Assembly (NCBI GenBank): GCA_009377815.1
Contig: WHTI01000015.1
Span: 1-35,911 of the forward strand
DNA: 35,911 bases
Source of the DNA: Actinomycetota bacterium
Lineage (GTDB): Bacteria > Actinomycetota > CADDZG01 > WHSQ01
Reading direction: 5' to 3'
In this document: piece after piece, positions 18,718-26,976 of the stretch
Layout: the number at the start of each line of letters is the position of its first letter
Numbering within the stretch: the first letter of the stretch is position 1
Made by a program: the position numbers and the translations under genes
Notes under the pieces: model-generated
Seen by the model: the letters and a program-made list of their open reading frames with translations, nothing else
What the model was told of the DNA's origin: nothing
Database searches by the model: none

Positions 18718-19266
18718 GTGGAGTTCACTAGTTACAAGGACTGCAACGTCCAGATCGCCGTGGCCCTGGTCAACTCCCACGGGGTGGCCCCCGACGCCGA
18801 GCGCCTGACCGGCCCGAAGGTGCTCAAGGACCTGCTGGACGGCTTCCGCTCGAGCTACGACGGGCCTATCACCGACGCCGACCTGGCCGACATCCGGGCG
18901 CTACGGGAACGCCTCCGCGAGGTGTTCAGCGCCGAGCCCGAGCGAGCCACCGAGATCCTCAACACGCTCCTTCACGAGAGTGGAGCGCAACCCTTCCTCA
19001 CCAACCACGGGGGGGAACCATGGCACCTGCACTTCGTCCCCCAGGGAGCCTCGCTGAAGGACTGGCTGACCGCCTACACCGCCATGGGTCTCGCGACCGT
19101 GATCGCGGAGGAGGGATTCGATCGTCTGAAGAGCTGCGCGTCGGACACCTGCAACGACGTCTTCGTCGACCAGTCCAAGAACCGATCCCGGCGTTTCTGC
19201 AGCGCCGAGGTCTGCGGCAACCGATCCAGCGTCGCCGCCTACCGTCAGCGGCAGAAGCAGGCCTAG
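18718..19266 (+). CDS. CGNR zinc-finger (ABATE) domain transcriptional regulator-like protein
   Basis: N-terminal ABATE-like helical region; C-terminal CASDTCNDVFVDQSKNRSRRFCSAEVCGNRSSVAAYRQRQKQA with the CGNR motif. Confidence 0.92.
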   Translation: MEFTSYKDCNVQIAVALVNSHGVAPDAERLTGPKVLKDLLDGFRSSYDGPITDADLADIRALRERLREVFSAEPERATEILNTLLHESGAQPFLTNHGGEPWHLHFVPQGASLKDWLTAYTAMGLATVIAEEGFDRLKSCASDTCNDVFVDQSKNRSRRFCSAEVCGNRSSVAAYRQRQKQA

Positions 19267-19274
19267 TGCACTAG
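19263..19274. repeat. 12-bp palindrome CTAGTGCACTAG spanning the convergent CGNR/folD stop codons
   Basis: Direct read. Its TAGTGCAC and GTGCACTA halves match the outermost 8 bp of the repeat-element termini. Confidence 0.6.
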
Positions 19275-20122
19275 CCTCCGGCGAGCATTACGGTGTTGCT
19301 GAGCAGCATCGCGATCGTCATCGGACCGACCCCACCGGGCACGGGCGTGACCTGAGAACAGATCTCCATCGCCGCGTCGAAGTCGACATCGCCCTTCAGC
19401 CCGTCTTCGGTTCGATTCATGCCGACGTCGATCACGACCGAGCCGGGCTTGAGCATCGGACCGGTGATCGCGTGCGCGCGACCGATCGCTGCGATCAGGA
19501 TGTCGGCTCGAACGGTGTGCTGGGCGATGTCGCGGGTTCCCGTGTGGCAGACGGTGACGGTCCCGTTCGCCCCCGGAGCCTTCTGCAACAGCATCGCGGC
19601 GATCGGCTTACCGACGATGTTCGAGCGCCCGACAACGACGACCTCGGCCCCCGAGACCTCGACGTTCGAGCGCATCAGCATCTCCTGGATCCCCGCGGGG
19701 GTCGCCGGAGCCACCAGCGGGTCCCCGGCCAGGAGCCGCCCGAGGTTCATCGGATGGAACCCGTCGGCGTCCTTCAGGGGATCGACCGCGACCAGCACCT
19801 TCTGCTCGTCGATGTGTTCGGGAAGAGGAAGCTGGACCAGGATCCCGTGAACGCCCTCGTTCGCGTTTAGGTCCGCGATCAACCCCAGCAGTTCGTCCTC
19901 GGGCGTGGACGACGGAAGCGGGTAATCCCAAACTTTGATCCCGACCTCGGCACAGGCTTTCTGTTTCGCCCCGACGTAGACCCTGGAGGCCGGGTCCTCC
20001 CCCACCAGGACCGTCGCCAGCCCGGGGGTGATGCCCTCTTCGGCCAGCGCGAGGGCCCGCACCTTGACCTCGGAGCGCACCTCCTGAGCCAGGGCCTTGC
20101 CGTCGATAACCGCTGCAGTCAC
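19271..20122 (-). CDS. folD: Bifunctional methylenetetrahydrofolate dehydrogenase/methenyltetrahydrofolate cyclohydrolase
   Basis: GLATVLVGEDPASRVYVGAKQKACAEVGI...GILVQLPLPEHIDEQKVLVAVDPLKDADGFHPMNLGRL...VVVGRSNIVGKPIAAMLL...CHTGTRDIA...DVGMNR...VTPVPGGVGPMTIAMLLSNTV. Confidence 0.97.
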   Translation of the reverse strand: MTAAVIDGKALAQEVRSEVKVRALALAEEGITPGLATVLVGEDPASRVYVGAKQKACAEVGIKVWDYPLPSSTPEDELLGLIADLNANEGVHGILVQLPLPEHIDEQKVLVAVDPLKDADGFHPMNLGRLLAGDPLVAPATPAGIQEMLMRSNVEVSGAEVVVVGRSNIVGKPIAAMLLQKAPGANGTVTVCHTGTRDIAQHTVRADILIAAIGRAHAITGPMLKPGSVVIDVGMNRTEDGLKGDVDFDAAMEICSQVTPVPGGVGPMTIAMLLSNTVMLAGG

Positions 20123-20234
20123 TGCGCCCCCTCGTCGCTCGCTATCTGCCTCCGACGTCGAATCCTATGGGGTGACGGCGACCTCGGGGTTCCTACCGTG
20201 GTAGATAAGGCCTGCTGAAAGGGGGAAACGTAAG

Positions 20235-21620
20235 TTGGGGGAACGTGCCCAAGGAACCGGGGAACCCGGTTCGGGCCTGAAGATGCTCCGCCCACTGAAG
20301 ACTAGGGATTTCGCACTTCTGTGGACGGGTCTCACGGTCTCGTTGATAGGCGACGGCATGTTCTTCGTTGCGTTGCCGCTTCAGGTATTCAAACTGTCTG
20401 ACTCCGCTTCGGTCTATTCCCTGATCCTGTTGGCCTGGACGATCCCCCTCGTGCTGCTCCTGATCCCCGCGGGTGTGCTGTCGGATCGCTTCGATCGCCG
20501 GCGTCTCCTCATGCTCTCCAACACGCTTCAGGGGATCGCCATCGCGGTCCTCGGCCTGTTATCTCTAACCTCGTCGATCGAGCTGTGGCATATCGCCGTC
20601 GGTGTCGTCGTCTACGGAGGAGCCGAAGCCCTGTTCGGGCCTGCCTTCGGAGCGATCGTTCCGGACATCGTTCCCCACGACCAACTCGTCGAGGCGAACG
20701 CGCTGGACAACTTCTCGCGACCGTTCTCACTCAGGGTCGCCGGCCCTGCCATCGGGGGCCTGATCGTGGCCGTCTTCGGGATCGGGCAGGCCTTCCTGAT
20801 CGACGCGGTGACCTTCGGGCTCGCCAATATCTTCCTGTTCATGATGCAACCGCGCATCGCGCACCGCGAGGAGGGCGAGGTCATCCATCTCTCGGACGCA
20901 CGAGAGGGATTCGCATTCGTGCGAGCGCACCGCTGGTTGTGGGGCGCACTGCTGTCGTCCGCGTTCGGTCTACTGGTCTTCTACGGTCCGTGGCAGGCGC
21001 TCGTACCGCACCTCGTCACCCACAAGCTCGGAGGAAGCGAGAGCGACTTCGGTCTGGTGCTGGCGATCGGTGGACTCGGCGCGCTGAGCGCGTCGGTCTT
21101 TATCGGGCAACGGAACCTTCCGCGCCGCTCGCTGAGGACGATGTACACCGTCATGGCAGCGGGAACCCTGATGCTCACCGGATTCGGCCTCTCGTCACGG
21201 CTCTGGCAAGTGGTCATCGCGAGCTTCTTCCTCCAGGCCCTCTTCACGACCGGGATCATTATCTGGAACACGACCATGCACCGAGAGGTCCCGGGCGACA
21301 TCCTCGGCCGGGTATCGAGCCTCGACTGGCTGGTCTCCACCAGCCTGATACCGATCTCATTGGCACTTACCGGGCCGCTCGCGTCGCTCCTCGGCGAAGA
21401 CACCACCCTGATCTTCGCCGGCCTACTCGGTTCGGTCGCGATCGTTTCGTTCCTTATAATTCCCGGCGTGCTCGATCTCGACGACCCGACGCGCAAGACA
21501 CCCCCTCCTCCTCCGGACTCTCCCTCCGAGCCGGGTGATGCATCCCAGAAACACAGCGTGATCGTCCCGCCTCCTGCAACGCCGGAGTGGACCTTCTTCC
21601 CCGACGACGATCCGGAGTGA
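20235..21620 (+). CDS. MFS transporter with proline-rich C-terminal tail
   Basis: LKTRDFALLWTGLTVSLIGDGMFFVALPLQVFKL...GVLSDRFDRRRLLML; 461 aa. TTG start with SD AAAGGGGGA. Tail PPPPPDSPSEPGDASQKHSVIVPPPATPEWTFFPDDDPE. Confidence 0.88.
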   Translation: MGERAQGTGEPGSGLKMLRPLKTRDFALLWTGLTVSLIGDGMFFVALPLQVFKLSDSASVYSLILLAWTIPLVLLLIPAGVLSDRFDRRRLLMLSNTLQGIAIAVLGLLSLTSSIELWHIAVGVVVYGGAEALFGPAFGAIVPDIVPHDQLVEANALDNFSRPFSLRVAGPAIGGLIVAVFGIGQAFLIDAVTFGLANIFLFMMQPRIAHREEGEVIHLSDAREGFAFVRAHRWLWGALLSSAFGLLVFYGPWQALVPHLVTHKLGGSESDFGLVLAIGGLGALSASVFIGQRNLPRRSLRTMYTVMAAGTLMLTGFGLSSRLWQVVIASFFLQALFTTGIIIWNTTMHREVPGDILGRVSSLDWLVSTSLIPISLALTGPLASLLGEDTTLIFAGLLGSVAIVSFLIIPGVLDLDDPTRKTPPPPPDSPSEPGDASQKHSVIVPPPATPEWTFFPDDDPE

Positions 21621-22867
21621 GCCGGCCCTTCGTCGATCGGCTGGGCGTCATCCGCCCGTTGAGGATCCGGGACTTCCGTCTGTTGTGGACGGGCATGACG
21701 GTTTCGCTGATCGGCGACGGCATCTACCTGATCGCCGTTGCATGGCAGGCATACGAACTGTCGAACTCGCCGACCGCTCTCAGCCTCGTTGGCCTGTCGC
21801 AGAGTATCCCGCTGCTGGCCTTCATCCTGCTCGGGGGCGTGCTGAGCGACCGCTTCGAACGCCGTCGTCTGATGATCGTCGCGGACGTGGCCCGAGGAGT
21901 GGCCGTGGGAACGATCGGGCTGATCTCGGTCGCCGGTCACATGACCTTGCCGATCCTCGTTGCACTCGTCGGCCTCTACGGCTTCGGGCAGGCGATGTTC
22001 TATCCCGCGTTCGGCGCCATCGTGCCGGAACTCGTTCCAGCCGACCTTCTCGTTCAAGCCAACTCGCTCGATCAGTTCGTGCGGCCGTTCGCCTACGGGA
22101 TCCTCGGTCCGGCGCTAGGCGGAGCGGCCATTTCCGGCATCAGCGTCGGTGCGGCCTTTCTCTTCGACGCGGGAACCTTTGTCGTTTCCGGCATCTGTCT
22201 GTTGCTCATGCAACAACGCACCAAGCCACGGCGCGAGGAGGGCGCGCCCGGGGCGCTCCGCGAAGTGCTCCAGGGACTTCGGTTCGTACGTTCGCAGCCG
22301 TGGCTGTGGGCCACCCTGCTGTCGGCCGCCACCGCCCTCCTGATGTTCGTCGGCCCGTTCGAGGTCCTGGTTCCGTTCGTGGTCAAGTTCCAGCTCGATG
22401 GGAGCGCGGGCGACCTCGGTTCAATCTTCGCCGCCGGGGGCGTCGGCTCGATCATCGCCGCCGTGGTCATGGGACAGGTGGGATGGCCCAAGCGCTACGT
22501 GACATTCATGTACGTCTCGTGGTTCGTCGCCGTCCTGGCGGTCGCGGGATACGGCCTGATGACGGCTCTGTGGCAGGGGATGCTCATCCGCGGCGTCGCA
22601 GCCGGGCTCGCCACCGCGGGAACGATCGTGTGGGGCACGTTGATGCACCGGCACGTCCCGTCACATCTCCTCGGACGAGTGACCAGCCTCGATTGGCTGG
22701 TGTCGCTCAGTCTCATCCCGCTTTCGTTCTCGATCACCGGTCCCATCGCGGAGGTGATCGGGGCGGACACGACGCTGATCCTTGGAGGCGTCCTCGGTGC
22801 CATGGTGACGATCGCGTTCCTGTTCGTCCCCGGTGTGAGAGACCTGGAGCGCCGGGCCGAGCCCTAG
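21617..22867 (+). CDS. MFS transporter, tandem paralogue of the upstream gene
   Basis: LRIRDFRLLWTGMTVSLIGDGIYLIAVAWQAYEL...GVLSDRFERRRLMIV...YPAFGAIVPELVP; GTGA overlap with the upstream stop. Confidence 0.9.
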   Translation: MSRPFVDRLGVIRPLRIRDFRLLWTGMTVSLIGDGIYLIAVAWQAYELSNSPTALSLVGLSQSIPLLAFILLGGVLSDRFERRRLMIVADVARGVAVGTIGLISVAGHMTLPILVALVGLYGFGQAMFYPAFGAIVPELVPADLLVQANSLDQFVRPFAYGILGPALGGAAISGISVGAAFLFDAGTFVVSGICLLLMQQRTKPRREEGAPGALREVLQGLRFVRSQPWLWATLLSAATALLMFVGPFEVLVPFVVKFQLDGSAGDLGSIFAAGGVGSIIAAVVMGQVGWPKRYVTFMYVSWFVAVLAVAGYGLMTALWQGMLIRGVAAGLATAGTIVWGTLMHRHVPSHLLGRVTSLDWLVSLSLIPLSFSITGPIAEVIGADTTLILGGVLGAMVTIAFLFVPGVRDLERRAEP

Positions 22868-23514
22868 AGCGCGCGTGCCTGCGCGGCGGCGATGAGCTCG
22901 GCCACCGCGGCCTCGTCTCCTGCCTTCAACAACGAGACCGGATCCACCGGCCCCTTCACGATGTCGTCGAAGAACGCCTTACGATCCGCGTAGGTGCTCA
23001 GGTGCTCCTTCGCCCAGGGCCGAAGCTCGGCCAGCAACCCTGCCAGGCGAGCGTAGGAATCGTCGACCAGAGCCCCGATCTCGCTTCGCAAGCGTTGTGC
23101 CAGGGCGGGGCTCGCCCCGCCGGTGGAAACGGCCACCGCTAGCGGTCCGCTCCTATGCACCGCAGGAAGGATGAAGTTGCACAGGTGCTGGACATCGGCG
23201 ACGTTGACGAGCATCGAGCGAGCCTCCGCGTCATCGTGGACCGCGCGCGATACTTCGGTGTCCCCGGTGGCGGCGACGGCCAGGAAGGCGTCCTCGAGGT
23301 CGCTCGCCTCGTACGCCTTCCGGTCCCACGCAACCGAACCGGAATCGACGAGTGCGCTCACCTCGTCGCAGACCTCGGGGGCAACGACGCGGATCGAGGC
23401 ACGCGCGGCCAGGAGGGTCTCGATCTTCTCGAACGCCACCGGCCCTCCCCCAACGACGAGCACCGGACGACCGGCAAGATCGATACAGGCGAAGAACAGC
23501 TCGTTGTCGCTCAA
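22864..23514 (-). CDS. Precorrin-2 dehydrogenase/sirohydrochlorin ferrochelatase (CysG N-terminal/Met8-like)
   Basis: FFACIDLAGRPVLVVGGGPVAFEKIETLLAARASIRVVAPEV...AFLAVAATGDTEVSRAVHDDAEARSMLVNVADVQHLCNFILPAVHRSGPLAVAVSTGGASPALAQRLRSEI. Confidence 0.93.
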   Translation of the reverse strand: MSDNELFFACIDLAGRPVLVVGGGPVAFEKIETLLAARASIRVVAPEVCDEVSALVDSGSVAWDRKAYEASDLEDAFLAVAATGDTEVSRAVHDDAEARSMLVNVADVQHLCNFILPAVHRSGPLAVAVSTGGASPALAQRLRSEIGALVDDSYARLAGLLAELRPWAKEHLSTYADRKAFFDDIVKGPVDPVSLLKAGDEAAVAELIAAAQARAL

Positions 23515-23654
23515 GGATCTTCTCCCAGACCCAGGAACTTCAGCTCGAAACGGCGATCGCAGGAAGAGCAGTAGAAGGCGCGCTCGTCCCCGATCGGTTC
23601 GAGCGTGGACTCGCCACAGTAGGGACAGTTGAGAGGGGCGGCGCGCTGGCTCAC
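23511..23654 (-). CDS. Small zinc-ribbon protein (47 aa) in the sulfite-reduction operon
   Basis: GTG start: MSQRAAPLNCPYCGESTLEPIGDERAFYCSSCDRRFELKFLGLGEDP; CxxC...CxxC; 4-bp overlap with the downstream gene. Confidence 0.72.
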   Translation of the reverse strand: MSQRAAPLNCPYCGESTLEPIGDERAFYCSSCDRRFELKFLGLGEDP

Positions 23655-23664
23655 GCCTCGGTGC

Positions 23665-24411
23665 TCACTGCTCGGCCTCGGTCTCCATCGGGCCCCCGCT
23701 CTTGCCGAACGTGTGGATCCCACACTCGGTCTTTCCGTGACCGTCCCACCGGCCGGCGCGCTCGTCCTCGTCGGCCCCGATCGCACGGGTGCACGGGTAG
23801 CAGCCGATCGATGCGTACCCCTTGGCGAACAAGGGATGAGCGGGAACCTTGTTGTCGCGTGCATACGTCAGGACATCCTTCGAGGTCCAGCGCGCCAGCG
23901 GGTGAACCTTCATGATCTCGTCACCCGACGGCAACATCTGAGCCTCGACGATGGGCGTCTCGGATCGCAGTGGAGACTGATCGCGCCGCAATCCCGAGAG
24001 CCACCCGTCGTACTCCTCGAGCGCATCCTGCAGTGGCTCGACCTTGTTGATGTGGCAACACAGATCGGGGTCACGATCGAAGAGATGAGGCCCGTACTCG
24101 CGCTCCTGGCCCTCGACCGAGCCGTGTCGGCCGCGCAGATCGACCAGTTTCAGATCCCACATCTCGACGATCTTGGCGCGGAACTCGAGTGTTTCGGGAA
24201 AGTGGAAGCCGGTGTCGATGAACAGGACCGGGACGTCGGGACGGATGTCTTTCATCATGTGGAGGATCACCATCCCCGAGGCCTGGAACGACGTCGCCAG
24301 CGCAAGGCGGTCGATCGACCGGGCCGCCCACTCGATCACCTGGCGCGGATGGGCTCCTTCGAGACCCGAGTACTCCGGATCCGGCGATGCAACGCGGTGT
24401 TCGATACTCAC
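23665..24411 (-). CDS. cysH: Adenylylsulfate (APS)/PAPS reductase; Cys pattern suggests the 4Fe-4S APS type
   Basis: LALATSFQASGMVILHMMKDIRPDVPVLFIDTGFHFPETLEF...DLCCHINKVEPL...WLSGLRRDQSPLR...HPLFAKGYASIGCYPCTRAI...RWDGHGKTECGIH. Confidence 0.94.
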   Translation of the reverse strand: MSIEHRVASPDPEYSGLEGAHPRQVIEWAARSIDRLALATSFQASGMVILHMMKDIRPDVPVLFIDTGFHFPETLEFRAKIVEMWDLKLVDLRGRHGSVEGQEREYGPHLFDRDPDLCCHINKVEPLQDALEEYDGWLSGLRRDQSPLRSETPIVEAQMLPSGDEIMKVHPLARWTSKDVLTYARDNKVPAHPLFAKGYASIGCYPCTRAIGADEDERAGRWDGHGKTECGIHTFGKSGGPMETEAEQ

Positions 24412-26153
24412 GACACCCTCGCCTCTGCGATGACGCTCGAGGCAGGCGGTGCCCCGACGAGCTTGGGCTTGCTTGCGAACTCGGCGAGCTCCGCATCCGA
24501 GAGGCGCGCGATGAAGGCAGCGAAGTTCTCATCGGTGTTCCTCTGCTTGCGGTAACGCCGTACCAGGGCCTCGACGTAGGGACCGGTCTCGGACCCCAGC
24601 ACCTTGACGCCGCGGGCCTTGCGTCCGAAGGCGCGTCCCTCTCCCAGATGTCCGCCGAGGTGAACCAGGAACGCCTCAACCTTGCGCTTGGACGCCACCT
24701 GGTTGCCGTCGTGATCCGGGGTGTAGATGGTCTCGGACACCTGGCAACCCATCAGGCCGATATCGGCAGTCTGGTAGCGCGCGCAGGAATTCGGGCAGCC
24801 GTTCACGTTGATCCGCACGTCCTCATCGAATCCTGGGAGCCGGTCCTCGAGGTAGCGGTAGAGCTCCGCCGCCCGCCCCTTCGTCTCGACGATCGCCAGC
24901 TTGCAGAACTCGATCCCCGTGCAGGCCATCGTTCCTCGGCGCCACGCGCTCGCGCGCGCCGGGAGGTCGATCGCCTCGAGTTCGGCGACCAGATCCTCGA
25001 CCTTGTCTTCCGGCACGTCGAGGATGACCACCTTCTGCTGTGTGGTCGTGCGGATGCGCCCCTCTCCGAAGCGGTCCGCGAGACGGGCGATCGCCTCGAG
25101 CTGGTGGCCCGAGATGCGTCCCGCCTTGGGCACGAACCCGACGTAGAAGCGGCCGTCCTTCTGGGGCCAGACTCCGTGATGCTCGCGACCGGTAAGTGCC
25201 GACGCCTTCGGCTCGGCCAGGTCGACCAGGGCGTAGCCGATCTCCTTCTCGAGCATCTCCCGGAACTTTTCCGGCCCCCAGTCGCGCACGAGGAACTTGA
25301 AGCGTGCCCGGTTACGGGCGCGGCGGTAGCCCCAATCGCGAAAGATCCTCGTGATGCCGATCACTACGTCGGTCACTTGTTCGGGTCTCACGAAGGTCCC
25401 GATCCGCGTTGCGAACATCGGATTCGTGGACAGCCCGCCCCCGACCCACAGATCGAACCCGGCGTCGCCACCGGGACCCCTGGTTCCGACCAGGCCGACG
25501 TCATTGATCTCATGCTGCGCGCATTGATGAGTGCACCCGGAGATCGAGATCTTGTACTTGCGTGGGAGGTTCGAAAACTCCGGATCTCCCAGGATTCGCG
25601 CGTTGACCTCCTGGATGGCCGACGAAGCATCGATTATCTCGGAACCGTCGATCCCCGCCAGTGGGCAACCGAGGATGTTCCTCGGGACGTCACCACATGC
25701 CTCCATGGTCGATAGCCCTGCCGGCTCGAGCAGATCCCAGATCCGCGGAACGTCCTCGACGCGGATCCAGTGCAGTTGAACGTTCTGGCGATCGGTAACG
25801 TCGGCGACGTCGCGCCCGAAGCGACGCGAGACATCGGCGATCATCCGCGTCTGATCCGAGGTGAGGATCCCACCGGGGATGCGGATCCGCATCATGAAGT
25901 AGCCGTCGACCTCAGGGCGCTGGGTGTAGAGACCGCACCACCGGAAGCGGCTCCGAAGGTCCGACGGCCAGATCGACGCGAAGCCCTGCTTGGAGTAGAG
26001 ATGCTCGATGCGAGCGCGGACGTTGAGCCCGTCGTCCTCGCGCTTGGCCGTCTCGGCGGCGTTGAGCGGCTCGGTGTAGCCGAGCGCCCACTGCCCTTCG
26101 CTCCTCGTTGCCGGCATTGCCCCCATCACCTTCGGATCGCGGATACCAAGCAA
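24408..26153 (-). CDS. Ferredoxin-type nitrite/sulfite reductase (sulfite reductase inferred from operon)
   Basis: RFRWCGLYTQRPEVDGYFMMRIRIPGG...DVTDRQNVQLHWIRVEDVP...CTGIEFCKLAIVETKGRAAEL...NVNGCPNSCARYQTADIGLMG (siroheme/4Fe-4S Cys motifs). Start codon uncertain (TTG 26153 or ATG 26126/26117). Confidence 0.94.
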   Translation of the reverse strand: MLGIRDPKVMGAMPATRSEGQWALGYTEPLNAAETAKREDDGLNVRARIEHLYSKQGFASIWPSDLRSRFRWCGLYTQRPEVDGYFMMRIRIPGGILTSDQTRMIADVSRRFGRDVADVTDRQNVQLHWIRVEDVPRIWDLLEPAGLSTMEACGDVPRNILGCPLAGIDGSEIIDASSAIQEVNARILGDPEFSNLPRKYKISISGCTHQCAQHEINDVGLVGTRGPGGDAGFDLWVGGGLSTNPMFATRIGTFVRPEQVTDVVIGITRIFRDWGYRRARNRARFKFLVRDWGPEKFREMLEKEIGYALVDLAEPKASALTGREHHGVWPQKDGRFYVGFVPKAGRISGHQLEAIARLADRFGEGRIRTTTQQKVVILDVPEDKVEDLVAELEAIDLPARASAWRRGTMACTGIEFCKLAIVETKGRAAELYRYLEDRLPGFDEDVRINVNGCPNSCARYQTADIGLMGCQVSETIYTPDHDGNQVASKRKVEAFLVHLGGHLGEGRAFGRKARGVKVLGSETGPYVEALVRRYRKQRNTDENFAAFIARLSDAELAEFASKPKLVGAPPASSVIAEARVS

Positions 26154-26191
26154 CGCACCTTACCACCGGATAAAACGTGTAAAGTACGGGG
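26154..26191. promoter_or_regulatory. Compact divergent promoter region, sir (-) / cobA (+)
   Basis: 38-bp gap containing TAAAGT (26180-26185, + strand, 6 nt before the ATG) and TAAGGT on the minus strand (26157-26162). Confidence 0.45.
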
Positions 26192-26974
26192 ATGCGAGCG
26201 AACGAAGGAGCGACCGTGGCCCTGGTGGGGGCCGGCCCCGGCGACCCGGGGCTCCTGACCCTCAAGGGCAGGGACCGGATCGCGGCCGCCGACGTGGTGG
26301 TCTACGACCGCCTGGTCGACCCCGAGATCCTCGACCATGCCCGACCGGGGGCCCGGCAGATCTACGCGGGCAAGGAACGGGGCCGGCAGGTCCTGAGCCA
26401 GGACGACCTCAATCGGCTCCTGGTCGAGCTGGCCCGGGACGGGCTAAGGGTCGTCCGTCTCAAGGGCGGCGACCCGTTCCTGTTCGGACGCGGCGGCGAG
26501 GAAGCGAGCGCGCTCGTGGCCGCGGGGATCGATTTCGAAGTCGTCCCCGGCATCAGCGCGGGACTCGCTGCTCCCGCTTACGCCGGCATCCCGGTGACCG
26601 ATCGCCGGCTCTCATCGTCGGTGGCATTCGTCACGGGGCACGAGAAGCCCGGGAACACAGGAGTCGATTGGGCAGGACTCGCCACGTCGGTCGACACGAT
26701 CGTCATCTTCATGGGGATGAAGCACCTCGACGCGATCGCCCGCGCACTCGCCATCGGCGGTCGCCCCGGTGATACCCCTGCAGCGGTGATCCAGTGGGGA
26801 ACGAACTCCGAGCAGGTCACGGTGATCGGAACCCTCGAAGACATCGCCGGTCGGGCTCGCGCCGCGGGGGCCGGTTCTCCCGCGACGGTCGTCATCGGAG
26901 AGGTCGTGTCACTCGCCGGGGCGCTCGATTGGTTCCGGACCCTCCCCGCTCCCTCCCGGGTGGTCGCGGTCTAG
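26192..26974 (+). CDS. cobA: Uroporphyrinogen-III C-methyltransferase
   Basis: VALVGAGPGDPGLLTLKGRDRIAAADVVVYDRLVDPEIL...VVRLKGGDPFLFGRGGEEASALVAAGIDFEVVPGISAGLAAPAYAGIPVTDRRLSSSVAFVTGHE. Confidence 0.95.
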   Translation: MRANEGATVALVGAGPGDPGLLTLKGRDRIAAADVVVYDRLVDPEILDHARPGARQIYAGKERGRQVLSQDDLNRLLVELARDGLRVVRLKGGDPFLFGRGGEEASALVAAGIDFEVVPGISAGLAAPAYAGIPVTDRRLSSSVAFVTGHEKPGNTGVDWAGLATSVDTIVIFMGMKHLDAIARALAIGGRPGDTPAAVIQWGTNSEQVTVIGTLEDIAGRARAAGAGSPATVVIGEVVSLAGALDWFRTLPAPSRVVAV

Positions 26975-26976
26975 CA

